From SAR86 cluster bacterium (GTDB taxonomy: Bacteria; Pseudomonadota; Gammaproteobacteria; Magnimaribacterales; AG-339-G14), in assembly GCA_023703675.1 (NCBI GenBank), contig CP097974.1, positions 1,136,656 through 1,194,046 of the forward strand: a DNA stretch of 57,391 nt, in the 5' to 3' direction. Shown here one piece after another: positions 8,984-16,814 of this stretch. The notes beneath the pieces are model-generated. The model had not been told where the DNA came from. It made no database searches and saw only the letters and a list, made by a program, of their open reading frames with translations. The translations under genes and the position numbers were made by a program. The first letter of the stretch is position 1; every line of letters starts with the position of its first letter.

Positions 8984-9454
8984 TTAATTCTTTTTAGTCC
9001 GCAAGGAAAGAATGAGAGAAATAATTAAGAAAATTAGAATGTATGGCACTCCTTCAGCTCCTGGAGTGACTCCATTAGTATAGTCAGGATTAAGAGATGG
9101 GAAAAAATCTGTTAAAGGATAAATACCTCTCAATCCCCACTCGAAGATGTTAATTAATAACATTAGAGGAATAAATCCCCTATATTTTATCAAAACCATA
9201 ATGGTAAGGCCTGTCCTAATAACTTGTTCTAAACCCCAGAGAGAGAAAAATAGATAAATTAAATTCATCGGGTCGGGAGATCCCTTTATAGGCATCACAT
9301 TCGCAATATCGTGCAGTCCAAACTCCCAAAAAAGTAAATGAATTGTGCTTCTCCAAATTAACAATCCTGTATACAAAATAAGTGCGTAAAAGGCTAAGAT
9401 ACTACCTTTGTATTCATTTGGATTTTCTGGAAAAATTTTACTTAACAAGCTCAA
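8984..9454 (-). CDS. Four-helix membrane protein heading the sugar operon
   Basis: 156 residues from a TTG start preceded by GAGGGG. About four hydrophobic segments with conserved-looking aromatic and charged spots (LIWRSTIHLLFWEFG, NIFEWGLRGIYP). I do not recognise the family. It is first in the operon with the GT2 glycosyltransferase, rmlB and rmlA, suggesting a membrane role linked to surface glycan assembly, but nothing in the sequence proves that. Confidence 0.55.
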   Translation of the reverse strand: MSLLSKIFPENPNEYKGSILAFYALILYTGLLIWRSTIHLLFWEFGLHDIANVMPIKGSPDPMNLIYLFFSLWGLEQVIRTGLTIMVLIKYRGFIPLMLLINIFEWGLRGIYPLTDFFPSLNPDYTNGVTPGAEGVPYILIFLIISLILSLRTKKN

Positions 9455-9541
9455 CTAATTTATCCCCTCGGTCAACGAATTACAGTAAGATTTTATAATA
9501 TCAGCTTTTGATTACCGAAATAGATTTCAATTTCTTTTAAG

Positions 9542-10594
9542 TTAGTTTTTTAAAAGCTTCTCGCAATTATTTTTTTTAAGAAATAAGTTCACTTTATTTT
9601 TTTCTTTATTATCTAATTTTTCAAATTCTTCATTAATCCAATTAAGACATTTAACTTGATAAGGAAAAGTTTGTTGAGTCCACTCAGAATCATCTATTAA
9701 AGCCTTCCAAGTTTTTTCATCTTTCAAAGTTGCTTCTTTGTTAGCTAATAGAGCAGGGGCATAAACCTTACCAATTTCTTTAAAAATATTACTAAGTGAC
9801 TCAGGTACTTCGTCTAATATCCAATCTTGATCTGAAACTTCAAGGCCTGATAAATCTTCCATTAAACTGACCCAAGCAACTGTTCTTGGTGAAATCTCGT
9901 GAGCTATTTTCCTGGAGGTGGGATCGAATCCAACAAGCTGACTCAACTGTCCAAACATTGCAAAATCAGCTGAAGCTGGCCTTTTACCGAGCAAGAAAGG
10001 GAAAATAGAAAAATGTTTTTCTAATAAGCTTAAAAATCTTTTAAAACTTTTTTCAATGATTTCGGCAGTGATTTCACTAGAACCAACCACTCCTAATCTA
10101 CTAACTTGTCTTTCAGAAATAAATTTTTTAAATGAAGCCAACGAATCTTCATCAAGATTCACGATTTGATTTAATGGCAAAAGTGTTCCGGCATTGTCAA
10201 TATCCTCATCGAAATGCCATCGATAATGAAACATGTACTTTGTTACCCATTCATCAGCAAAATCTTCAAGAAGATAATTTAAAAAGCTTAAAAATTTATC
10301 TTTAGGAATACATTTTCTGATTTCAAATTCTGTTTCGAAGCGTCTTATGAGAGGCGTTGAATCTGTATAGGCCTTCAATTCTCCAGTTTCATCGGGAAGA
10401 AGAAAAGTTGGTTGAAGATTTGGTTTTGCAGGTTCAATGTTTAAATGAGATAAAGATCCATTGGTTAGTAATTCTTCCGGGTTGCCCCAAATGACCTTGT
10501 AAGGTATTTGTCTATATCTCATCAAAGCAATCATCTTCCTAGTGTAAGGAGATGGTGGACTGCCTATAAAAGTAATTCGAGTGTTTTCACTCAT
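9542..10594 (-). CDS. Glutathione S-transferase-like protein, long form
   Basis: 350 residues. The N-terminal thioredoxin-fold domain shows GSPPSPYTRKM (about 11-21), in the place of the usual GST active-site Ser/Cys loop, and DSTPLIRRFE, the gamma-glutamyl-binding turn. A helical C-terminal domain contains the family segment LGKRPASADFAMFGQL. It is roughly 130 residues longer than a standard GST, with an uncharacterised C-terminal tail. It overlaps DUF1330 by 8 bases and is last in an operon with a haloalkane dehalogenase, consistent with conjugation or dehalogenation of small electrophiles. Confidence 0.8.
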   Translation of the reverse strand: MSENTRITFIGSPPSPYTRKMIALMRYRQIPYKVIWGNPEELLTNGSLSHLNIEPAKPNLQPTFLLPDETGELKAYTDSTPLIRRFETEFEIRKCIPKDKFLSFLNYLLEDFADEWVTKYMFHYRWHFDEDIDNAGTLLPLNQIVNLDEDSLASFKKFISERQVSRLGVVGSSEITAEIIEKSFKRFLSLLEKHFSIFPFLLGKRPASADFAMFGQLSQLVGFDPTSRKIAHEISPRTVAWVSLMEDLSGLEVSDQDWILDEVPESLSNIFKEIGKVYAPALLANKEATLKDEKTWKALIDDSEWTQQTFPYQVKCLNWINEEFEKLDNKEKNKVNLFLKKNNCEKLLKN

Positions 10595-10997
10595 GATTTT
10601 TTGTCTCGATGTTTAACTGCCCTTTTAATCCTGCAGTACGATGCACAGATATCTCTGCATATTCAGGGCTCATCATCATTTCGAGCATTTTTCTTCTACT
10701 GGGGTACTGAGCTATTGCAACTGTATCCCATAATTCTTCAACTTCTCCTAACATCAACCTGCTTACTTCTGCGCCAAATAAAACTTTCCCGCCGGTGTTC
10801 TCAACCAATTTAGCGACTGCTAAAGCATATATTTGATAGGCTTCTCTACCCGTGAGATCTGTTGTTCTGCCATCCTCATACTCAGCTTTATCCTTGAATT
10901 TTAAAAGATTGAGCATTGAAATTGGACTGTCTATATCCCCTTCTACGAAACCTTTCATCTGCTCTTCCGATGGAATAACTTTGTTCTCTACTTTCAT
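10587..10997 (-). CDS. DUF1330-family dimeric alpha-beta barrel protein
   Basis: 136 residues. The pattern of DUF1330 is seen: PISMLNLLKFK, REAYQIYALAVAKLVENTGGKVLFG, and YPSRRKMLEMMMSPEYAEISVHRTAGL. These proteins adopt a dimeric alpha-beta barrel fold; no reaction is established. It sits between the dehalogenase (4-base overlap, ATGA) and the GST-like gene (8-base overlap), so all three are translationally coupled. Confidence 0.8.
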   Translation of the reverse strand: MKVENKVIPSEEQMKGFVEGDIDSPISMLNLLKFKDKAEYEDGRTTDLTGREAYQIYALAVAKLVENTGGKVLFGAEVSRLMLGEVEELWDTVAIAQYPSRRKMLEMMMSPEYAEISVHRTAGLKGQLNIETKNHE

Positions 10998-12067
10998 TTT
11001 CTCTCCTGCTGCTTAATAAAATTTATCAAAAGCTCTGATAATTCTTTGGGTCTAGTCCATTGATAAAAATGACCCCCACCAATATGTTCAGCACTTTTGG
11101 CATTTGGACACATATTTAAAACATCTCGCTCTATTCCATTAGTAACAGGATCATCTCCAGCAAAAACACTTAAAAAAGGTTTGTCCCAATGCTTGAAAAC
11201 GTCCCTAGCGATTCTTTGGGCTTCCAAGGACTCATCGGGAATTGTTGGAACGTGACTTGGCATGGCTCGAGGACCCATTTTGTATTTATCATTTGGGAAA
11301 GGGGCATCGTAAGCCTTAGCTAGTTGTGATTTAAAAGGAAAATAGTTACTTATCCCTAGATTAACGAAAGCCAGATATAAAAGTCTTTGAATTGTTGAAG
11401 GCTTACCCATACTTTGCTCCATCAGAAAACCTATTGGTAAATCAACTGTATCCCAACAAAATTTTTGCCAATACATAAATTTCAAAGCTGGATGAGTTTT
11501 TTTACTATCCATTTGTCTTACTTGCTTAAACATTGTAATTGGAGAGAGTTTTAAATTACTTTCTCTAAAACTGTTTACCTTGTCTACTACATCAAAAGGT
11601 ACGTCTGGATTGTAAGGCAGTCCTGTATTTCCCATGGCTACTTTATTAAAGCGATCAGGTTCATTTGCGACCATCCTCAACCCAATCAACCCTCCCCAGT
11701 CTTGACCAAAAAAAGAAATATTTTTAAAGTCATTTGTTTTTAGCCAATTAGTCATCCAATCTACTTGTCTCTGAAAACTATAGTCCTCTCTTGCAGCGGG
11801 TTTGTCAGATTTTCCGTACCCTGGAAGATCTGGACAAATTACTCTAATTCCAGCATCAGAAAAAAATGGAATCATCTTTGTATACAGGTAACTCCAAACA
11901 GGTTGTCCATGCATGCATAAAATAATAGGTCCATCCTCAGGGCCAACATCAATATGATGAATCCTCAGCTCTGAATCATCATGAGTCGAAATTGTTGTAT
12001 AACAAGGTTCGTAAGGATAATCCTTTAGATTAGCAAAGGATTTTTCGGGGGTTCTTAAAATTTCCAT
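10994..12067 (-). CDS. Haloalkane dehalogenase-like alpha/beta hydrolase
   Basis: 357 residues. It has the nucleophile elbow GQDWGG with Asp123 (esterases have Ser) followed by Trp124, a halide-stabilising residue of haloalkane dehalogenases; the acid is probably Asp306 in GDDPVTNG and the base His333 in GGGHFYQW. The oxyanion-side loop is HGQPVWSYLY, with Gln55 where DhlA-type enzymes have Glu or Asn. Predicted reaction: hydrolysis of a carbon-halogen bond to alcohol and halide; substrate unknown. Epoxide hydrolase is the main alternative. A strong AGGAG precedes the ATG. Longer than the usual 300 residues. Confidence 0.85.
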   Translation of the reverse strand: MEILRTPEKSFANLKDYPYEPCYTTISTHDDSELRIHHIDVGPEDGPIILCMHGQPVWSYLYTKMIPFFSDAGIRVICPDLPGYGKSDKPAAREDYSFQRQVDWMTNWLKTNDFKNISFFGQDWGGLIGLRMVANEPDRFNKVAMGNTGLPYNPDVPFDVVDKVNSFRESNLKLSPITMFKQVRQMDSKKTHPALKFMYWQKFCWDTVDLPIGFLMEQSMGKPSTIQRLLYLAFVNLGISNYFPFKSQLAKAYDAPFPNDKYKMGPRAMPSHVPTIPDESLEAQRIARDVFKHWDKPFLSVFAGDDPVTNGIERDVLNMCPNAKSAEHIGGGHFYQWTRPKELSELLINFIKQQERK

Positions 12068-12084
12068 TCATCTCCTAAGAATTT

Positions 12085-12112
12085 TTGACAAATAACTGTC
12101 AATTGATAGAGT
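12085..12112 (+). promoter_or_regulatory. Candidate sigma70 promoter for the MBL-fold gene
   Basis: TTGACA at 12085-12090 and TAGAGT at 12107-12112 with a 16-base spacer; transcription would begin near 12119, a few bases before the ATG at 12125. It lies in the divergent gap with the dehalogenase operon. Confidence 0.4.
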
Positions 12113-12124
12113 AATTCAAAATTT

Positions 12125-13183
12125 ATGTTTAGGTTTATAAAATATTCTATATCAATATTTATAGTTTTAACTATTTTAGTTTTCACTTTGCTGAGAATAC
12201 CTTCAATACAAGATAGCATTATAGATTTTGCCATTGCCCAACAGATAAATGCTGAATCTCCCTTAACAACAGAAGATGCCTTAAGCGCAATTGTTTGCGG
12301 CTCTAGGTCTCCTTTGCCAAATCCTGACAGAGCTGAAACTTGTATCCTCGTTAAGGCAGGAGAAAAAGTTTTTATAGTCGATACGGGTGATGGAAGTGCG
12401 AGTAATTTGAGAACTTTTGGAATACCCTTTGAATTCGAAGCAATTTTAATTACGCATCTACATTCTGATCATTTTTCAGATTTGCAAGACTTTCACTTGG
12501 GCAGCTGGGTATCTGGACGGAATGAAAAATTAAAAGTTTTTGGTCCTGAAGGAATAAAAAAAATAACAGATGGGTTTGAACAGGCTTATGCATTGGATGC
12601 TCAATATAGATTCGATCATCACGGTGATTCCGTACTTGTCAAAAGCGCAAACGGTTATGAAGCTATTACAATCTCCCCTAGTGAATCTCCTTTTTACGAT
12701 GACGGAGATCTTAAAATAACTGCATTTTTGGTGGAACACGAACCTGTGAGCCCTTCACTTGGTTTTAGATTTGATTACAAGGGAAGATCCATAGTGTTTA
12801 GTGGAGACACTATCTATAGCGAAAATCTTCTCAAATATGCTAAAGACGCAGATGTATTATTTATGGAAGCCCTCTCGATGGACTTAATTAGCCGATTACA
12901 AAAAGCGCAAGAATCTATTGGCAATGAAAGGAATGCAAAAATTATGTTCGATATACAGGATTATCATATCTCTCCTAAAGACGGAGCTAGATTGGCAAAA
13001 AAGGCTAATGTGAAACACTTGGTGTTTTATCACCTAGCCCCAGCACCTGTTATTTCCCTTATGGCTGAAGTATTTACCAGAGGAGTAGATGAAATTTTTA
13101 GTGATTTTACTCTAGCTGATGATGGCACTCATGTTGTGCTTCCGAAAAGTTCAAAAGAAATAAAAATTTCTAGTATTAACTAA
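12125..13183 (+). CDS. Exported or membrane-anchored metallo-beta-lactamase-fold hydrolase
   Basis: 352 residues. An N-terminal hydrophobic segment (about 8-24) acts as signal or anchor. The MBL metal motif is THLHSDHFSD (HxHxDH at 111-116); further ligands are the Asp in FSGDT and a late His in FYHLAP. The layout resembles RNase Z/arylsulfatase-type MBL hydrolases, but a periplasmic location argues for a small-molecule ester or lactone substrate. The stop codon shares bases CTAA with the antiparallel stop of the next gene. Substrate not predictable. Confidence 0.8.
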   Translation: MFRFIKYSISIFIVLTILVFTLLRIPSIQDSIIDFAIAQQINAESPLTTEDALSAIVCGSRSPLPNPDRAETCILVKAGEKVFIVDTGDGSASNLRTFGIPFEFEAILITHLHSDHFSDLQDFHLGSWVSGRNEKLKVFGPEGIKKITDGFEQAYALDAQYRFDHHGDSVLVKSANGYEAITISPSESPFYDDGDLKITAFLVEHEPVSPSLGFRFDYKGRSIVFSGDTIYSENLLKYAKDADVLFMEALSMDLISRLQKAQESIGNERNAKIMFDIQDYHISPKDGARLAKKANVKHLVFYHLAPAPVISLMAEVFTRGVDEIFSDFTLADDGTHVVLPKSSKEIKISSIN

Positions 13184-13569
13184 CCTTCACTATTTTCTTC
13201 ATCGTCCATTTCTTTCCAGACTTCCTCTAAAACTTTTCCAGAAGTAACTGCATTTGGCCAGCCCGCATAGTGAGCTAAATGAAAAATTATTTCTTCTATT
13301 TTTTCCTTACTTAAACCTAGATTTCTAGCTCCACGAAAATGTAAACGCAATTCGTTTTCTCTATTCAAAGCTATCAATCCTGCTAGAGTTATCATACTTC
13401 TTTCTTGAATTTCTAAGCCGGGCCTTGTCCAAACTGTTCCAAATAAATTTTCTATAGTATGAGATCTAAAATCTGTAGAAAAACTTCCTTCCGCTTTGTG
13501 TAGAAAGTTTAATTTTTTTAAAATTTCAGTTCCCTTCTTTAATCTTTTTTCATCGCTTTCAAAAGACAT
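13180..13569 (-). CDS. Carboxymuconolactone decarboxylase-like protein
   Basis: 129 residues of the CMD/AhpD-like all-helical fold: ERSMITLAGLIALNRENELRLH, then EEIIFHLAHYAGWPNAV. There is no CxxC pair, so it is not an AhpD-type thiol peroxidase and groups with the gamma-carboxymuconolactone decarboxylase branch, whose members act on many small molecules. Last of a six-gene minus-strand operon starting at 18128. A good Shine-Dalgarno (AGGAG) precedes the ATG. Confidence 0.82.
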   Translation of the reverse strand: MSFESDEKRLKKGTEILKKLNFLHKAEGSFSTDFRSHTIENLFGTVWTRPGLEIQERSMITLAGLIALNRENELRLHFRGARNLGLSKEKIEEIIFHLAHYAGWPNAVTSGKVLEEVWKEMDDEENSEG

Positions 13570-13578
13570 AATCTTCTC

Positions 13579-13998
13579 CTATTTTAATAAAAACCAACCA
13601 ATGTCAACTAACATGATCATAGTGACTATAAGACCCACCAGATAAAATAAACTACGAAAGCTTGGATTTTTTCTCGTTGCAATTGAGTAGTAAACGGCCG
13701 TATAGATGTATCGAGCTAACACATAGACCAATACCAATCTCGCAAGTCTCAGCGGGTCCATGCTTAGCAAAATACTTATTATTGCCGCTCCTAAAAACGG
13801 AACAATATTTTCTAAAGAATTTTTAAAAGCTCTGTCACTTCGAAAAACAAATGATTCAGGTCCTAAGTCAGAGTTTAAAATTCCAGGCGTATACTTTTTT
13901 TGAGATCTTGAAGCGCCCATAGCTATAATAGCTTCTATAACTACCAAACTAAGAAGAGCCCAAATTCCAAAAAAACTTAAATAGTAGACTTCAAACAT
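13579..13998 (-). CDS. MAPEG-family membrane protein
   Basis: 139 residues with four hydrophobic helices and the MAPEG signature RAFKNSLENIVPF (usually RAxxNxLEN), then ARYIYTAVYY. MAPEG proteins include membrane glutathione transferases and eicosanoid enzymes; most bacterial members are uncharacterised. It lies 9 bases upstream of the CMD-like gene and 19 bases after the SDR gene. A second MAPEG gene is at 33642. Confidence 0.82.
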   Translation of the reverse strand: MFEVYYLSFFGIWALLSLVVIEAIIAMGASRSQKKYTPGILNSDLGPESFVFRSDRAFKNSLENIVPFLGAAIISILLSMDPLRLARLVLVYVLARYIYTAVYYSIATRKNPSFRSLFYLVGLIVTMIMLVDIGWFLLK

Positions 13999-14017
13999 TA
14001 ATCTTATTTTAAAATGG

Positions 14018-15061
14018 TCAGAGAGCTTTTACTTGATTTAACTCTATCAAACTTTTAGCTGAAGCTATCAAGGCTTCCTCACCTGATCTGGGCTCCCAGC
14101 CCAATAAATTTTTTGCCTTAGAATTATCTAACTGTTTCGTTCTGCCGAGCTGCTCAGCAATAAAACCAGCTGTTTTACTAAAAATTCCCAGAAACTTTAT
14201 CAGTAAGTCCGGAGCCGTTCTTTTAGGCAATCTCTTTTTGTATTCTGGAATAGCCTCCCTGAGGATTCTTGTCCATTCAGGCATACTTAAAGTATTAGCA
14301 CTCGCAATGAATCTATTGCCAGGCGCTTTATCGGAAGTCATCGCGAGGACGTGTAAATCAGCAACATCGCGAACATCTACCATTCCAAAGCTAATTTTAG
14401 GGACTAGAGGAAGAGCTCCATTTAATAACATTTGAATTGACTGGACGCTTGATCCGATATCTGATTCAAGAATTGGCCCAAGAACCCAAGAGGGATTAAT
14501 AACAGCTAACTCCAAGTTTGAATCTACATTTTCGACAAAATCCCAAGCTGCTTTTTCTGCATAAGTTTTAGATTTACTATACGCTGAGCAATCCTGAGCT
14601 TCTGGATTTGTCCAATCATTCTCGTCATAACTTGATTTTTCTTCACCGTTTAAAATTGCAGCCACCGAAGAAGTTAAAACTACTCTTTCGACTTTAGCTT
14701 TAGAAGCAGCTTTCAGAACCCTTAAAGTGCCTTCACGGGCTGGAGTTATTAACTCATTTTCATCTTTAACGTCTAAGGAAACAGGTGAGGCCACGTGAAG
14801 AACATATTTACATCCAGAAACTGCATCATCCCAACCTTCATCTTTGGTAAGATCGGCACTTGTCCATTCGACTTCAACTCTATTTAATCTTTCATGTTGC
14901 GAGCCAGCTTTGTTTAAAATTTCATTTAAATCAGTAACTCTATCTAAATTTCTGACGGTAGATTTAATTTTATAGCCTGCGGCAGCAAGCTTTAAAATAC
15001 AGTGGGTTGCGATAAATCCTGAGCCGCCAGTTACTAAAACCGTTTCATTTTCATTAGTCAT
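14018..15061 (-). CDS. Dihydroflavonol-reductase-like extended SDR (aldehyde/ketone reductase)
   Basis: 347 residues. Rossmann motif VTGGSGFIATHC (about 10-21), RNLDR for NADP phosphate recognition, TSSVAAI with the catalytic Ser, and YSKSK (YxxxK). This matches the DFR/cinnamoyl-CoA-reductase/aldehyde reductase group, which reduces carbonyls with NADPH. It follows the exported methyltransferase by 9 bases. The natural substrate is unknown. Confidence 0.83.
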   Translation of the reverse strand: MTNENETVLVTGGSGFIATHCILKLAAAGYKIKSTVRNLDRVTDLNEILNKAGSQHERLNRVEVEWTSADLTKDEGWDDAVSGCKYVLHVASPVSLDVKDENELITPAREGTLRVLKAASKAKVERVVLTSSVAAILNGEEKSSYDENDWTNPEAQDCSAYSKSKTYAEKAAWDFVENVDSNLELAVINPSWVLGPILESDIGSSVQSIQMLLNGALPLVPKISFGMVDVRDVADLHVLAMTSDKAPGNRFIASANTLSMPEWTRILREAIPEYKKRLPKRTAPDLLIKFLGIFSKTAGFIAEQLGRTKQLDNSKAKNLLGWEPRSGEEALIASAKSLIELNQVKAL

Positions 15062-15070
15062 TACATTTCC

Positions 15071-15844
15071 TCAAATCTTTTGAAATAAAAAGGTAAATCT
15101 ATCACTTTCTCCGATTTCCAGATACTTCTCCTGGTCTACCTCTTTGAGCCTCATTACTGGAGGCAGGGTCCATACCCCCTTTGGATGATCTTTAGTATCT
15201 TTAATATTCGAGTTTACTTCACTTTTGGAAATCAATTTAAAGCCGTATTTTTCTATATATTCGATGGCGTAATTCTCAGTTACATACCCGGTTTTTTTCA
15301 TATCTTGAACCGAAGTATTCTCTTTGGCCCTGTGTTCGACGACTCCGAAAATCCCTCCTTCCTTCAGTGATTGGTATGTATTTGTCATGATCAGATCCCA
15401 ACTAGGCCCAATCCAATTGTGTAAATTTCGAAAAGTTAAAATGGCGTCTACTGAATTTTCTTCAGAATACTTAGAATTTAAAGAAACTACTTTAACTCGA
15501 TCATAAATTGAATTACTGGAAAGCTTTTTTTCAAAACTATCTCTGATTCTCTTAGCAAACCCTCCCATTGAGGGATCGAAATGAGCAGCAATTAGCTGCC
15601 CATCTTCTCTTAGATAGCTAGCTAGTATTTCTGTGTACCATCCTCCTCCTGGAGAAAGTTCAACAACTTTCATGTTGGGCTCTATTCCAAAAAAAGACAG
15701 AGTTTCATAAGGATTGCGATGAACGTCTCGCGCGATACTTTTATTTGATCTTACGTCACTCTCTACAGCATCTTTCAATGGATCTGCTATAGCAAGGGGA
15801 TTTAAAAATAAAATTAAGAAAAATATTAAATACTTTTTTTTCAT
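15071..15844 (-). CDS. Exported predicted class I SAM methyltransferase
   Basis: 257 residues. A signal peptide is visible (basic start, hydrophobic 5-16, cleavage expected after AIA at about residue 20). The mature part has the SAM motif VVELSPGGGWYTEIL and a post-motif segment FRNLHNWIG, in the manner of the COG4798 predicted methyltransferases. A SAM-dependent enzyme with a secretion signal is odd because SAM is cytosolic; the family is nonetheless widespread with this feature. It sits 3 bases after the ceramidase-like gene. Confidence 0.8.
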   Translation of the reverse strand: MKKKYLIFFLILFLNPLAIADPLKDAVESDVRSNKSIARDVHRNPYETLSFFGIEPNMKVVELSPGGGWYTEILASYLREDGQLIAAHFDPSMGGFAKRIRDSFEKKLSSNSIYDRVKVVSLNSKYSEENSVDAILTFRNLHNWIGPSWDLIMTNTYQSLKEGGIFGVVEHRAKENTSVQDMKKTGYVTENYAIEYIEKYGFKLISKSEVNSNIKDTKDHPKGVWTLPPVMRLKEVDQEKYLEIGESDRFTFLFQKI

Positions 15845-15847
15845 AAA

Positions 15848-16813
15848 TTAACTCTCCAATGATCTTTTCTCTGTTCTATAGAAGAAAAAGAAAGAAAGTG
15901 TCGCTAATGCACAGATTATATGCCACAAGGCGTGCGGTTGAATAATAGAATCAGGATAGCACCACTCGGAATCCGGATTAACTATTAAGTTTCCCTGGAG
16001 CCAGATCGTAAAGGCTAAAATATAAAAGAAACATCCTGCAAAAAACCAAGGATTATATTTTCTGAAACTGTCGGGTTTCCTTGTTGCTATCAAGCCGGGC
16101 AACCAAAAAAATAGAGTCCACCAAAAATCTTGGATATTTATCACAACCTCATAAGGAGAAGTGCCAAACAACCAAAGCACGGCGTAACCTACAAATCCCG
16201 AGAAAAATCTCATTGAAGCAGAATAAAAATTGTATAGAAATTCAGAAATTATCCACAAACCTATGGATAATCCAAATAGACTAAAATCTATTCCGAGGTC
16301 AGAACCAAAAAACCAACTCAAGAAAGAAAATAAAAACAAGATTACAAAGTAAGCTGATAAGAATTGGTTTTCACTCCACCCATTTAAAATTTTAAAATTT
16401 AGAAGCCAGGGAATAATTATGTAGGCCACCATGCTTACGTTATCAATCCATTGTCCCCACTCCGTGTGAGTTCCATGCATCATTAATGAACCGGGACCTA
16501 AAAAGATTGAGGCTGAAGCATAAAGGACTGATATTGAAGTAAATCCTATGAAAAAATTTTGACCTGTTACCTCTTCTCTTGAAAGAATCCAGACCATAAA
16601 AATTCCTGTCAGGATGAATCCTATATTGCTGAGCGCGTTGGAAGGCTCTCTAAAATACCCAGAACTTATTCTTTCACACCATCTAGAAATGTCTCCAATT
16701 TGATAGCCAGATTCAACAGATAACATTATTCCTGAGTAAGCAAATAGAAAATAAATGAGAAAAAAGGCAGCAACCGCAGAAATAGCTATCGTGACAGCGT
16801 AATTTTTTAACAT
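15848..16813 (-). CDS. CREST-superfamily, alkaline-ceramidase-like membrane hydrolase
   Basis: 321 residues with about eight hydrophobic segments. Metal-site residues of alkaline ceramidases line up: Trp45-Cys-Glu47, Glu56, Asn59 and the SN pair at 62-63, then Ser109-x3-His113-x10-Asp124 (ACER3 has Ser77, His81, Asp92 with the same spacing), and a C-terminal HALWH giving two His four residues apart. The family uses zinc to hydrolyse amide bonds of lipids such as ceramide. True ceramidase activity is inference. Second gene of the operon, 1 base after the beta-propeller gene. Confidence 0.75.
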   Translation of the reverse strand: MLKNYAVTIAISAVAAFFLIYFLFAYSGIMLSVESGYQIGDISRWCERISSGYFREPSNALSNIGFILTGIFMVWILSREEVTGQNFFIGFTSISVLYASASIFLGPGSLMMHGTHTEWGQWIDNVSMVAYIIIPWLLNFKILNGWSENQFLSAYFVILFLFSFLSWFFGSDLGIDFSLFGLSIGLWIISEFLYNFYSASMRFFSGFVGYAVLWLFGTSPYEVVINIQDFWWTLFFWLPGLIATRKPDSFRKYNPWFFAGCFFYILAFTIWLQGNLIVNPDSEWCYPDSIIQPHALWHIICALATLSFFFFYRTEKRSLES

Positions 16814-16814
16814 C

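Noticed and set aside
14792-14797. CACGTG core of a possible parS site
   Set aside because: The bases flanking the core do not form the full inverted repeat expected for parS, and the site is inside the SDR coding sequence far from parAB. No other plausible parS was found by eye.
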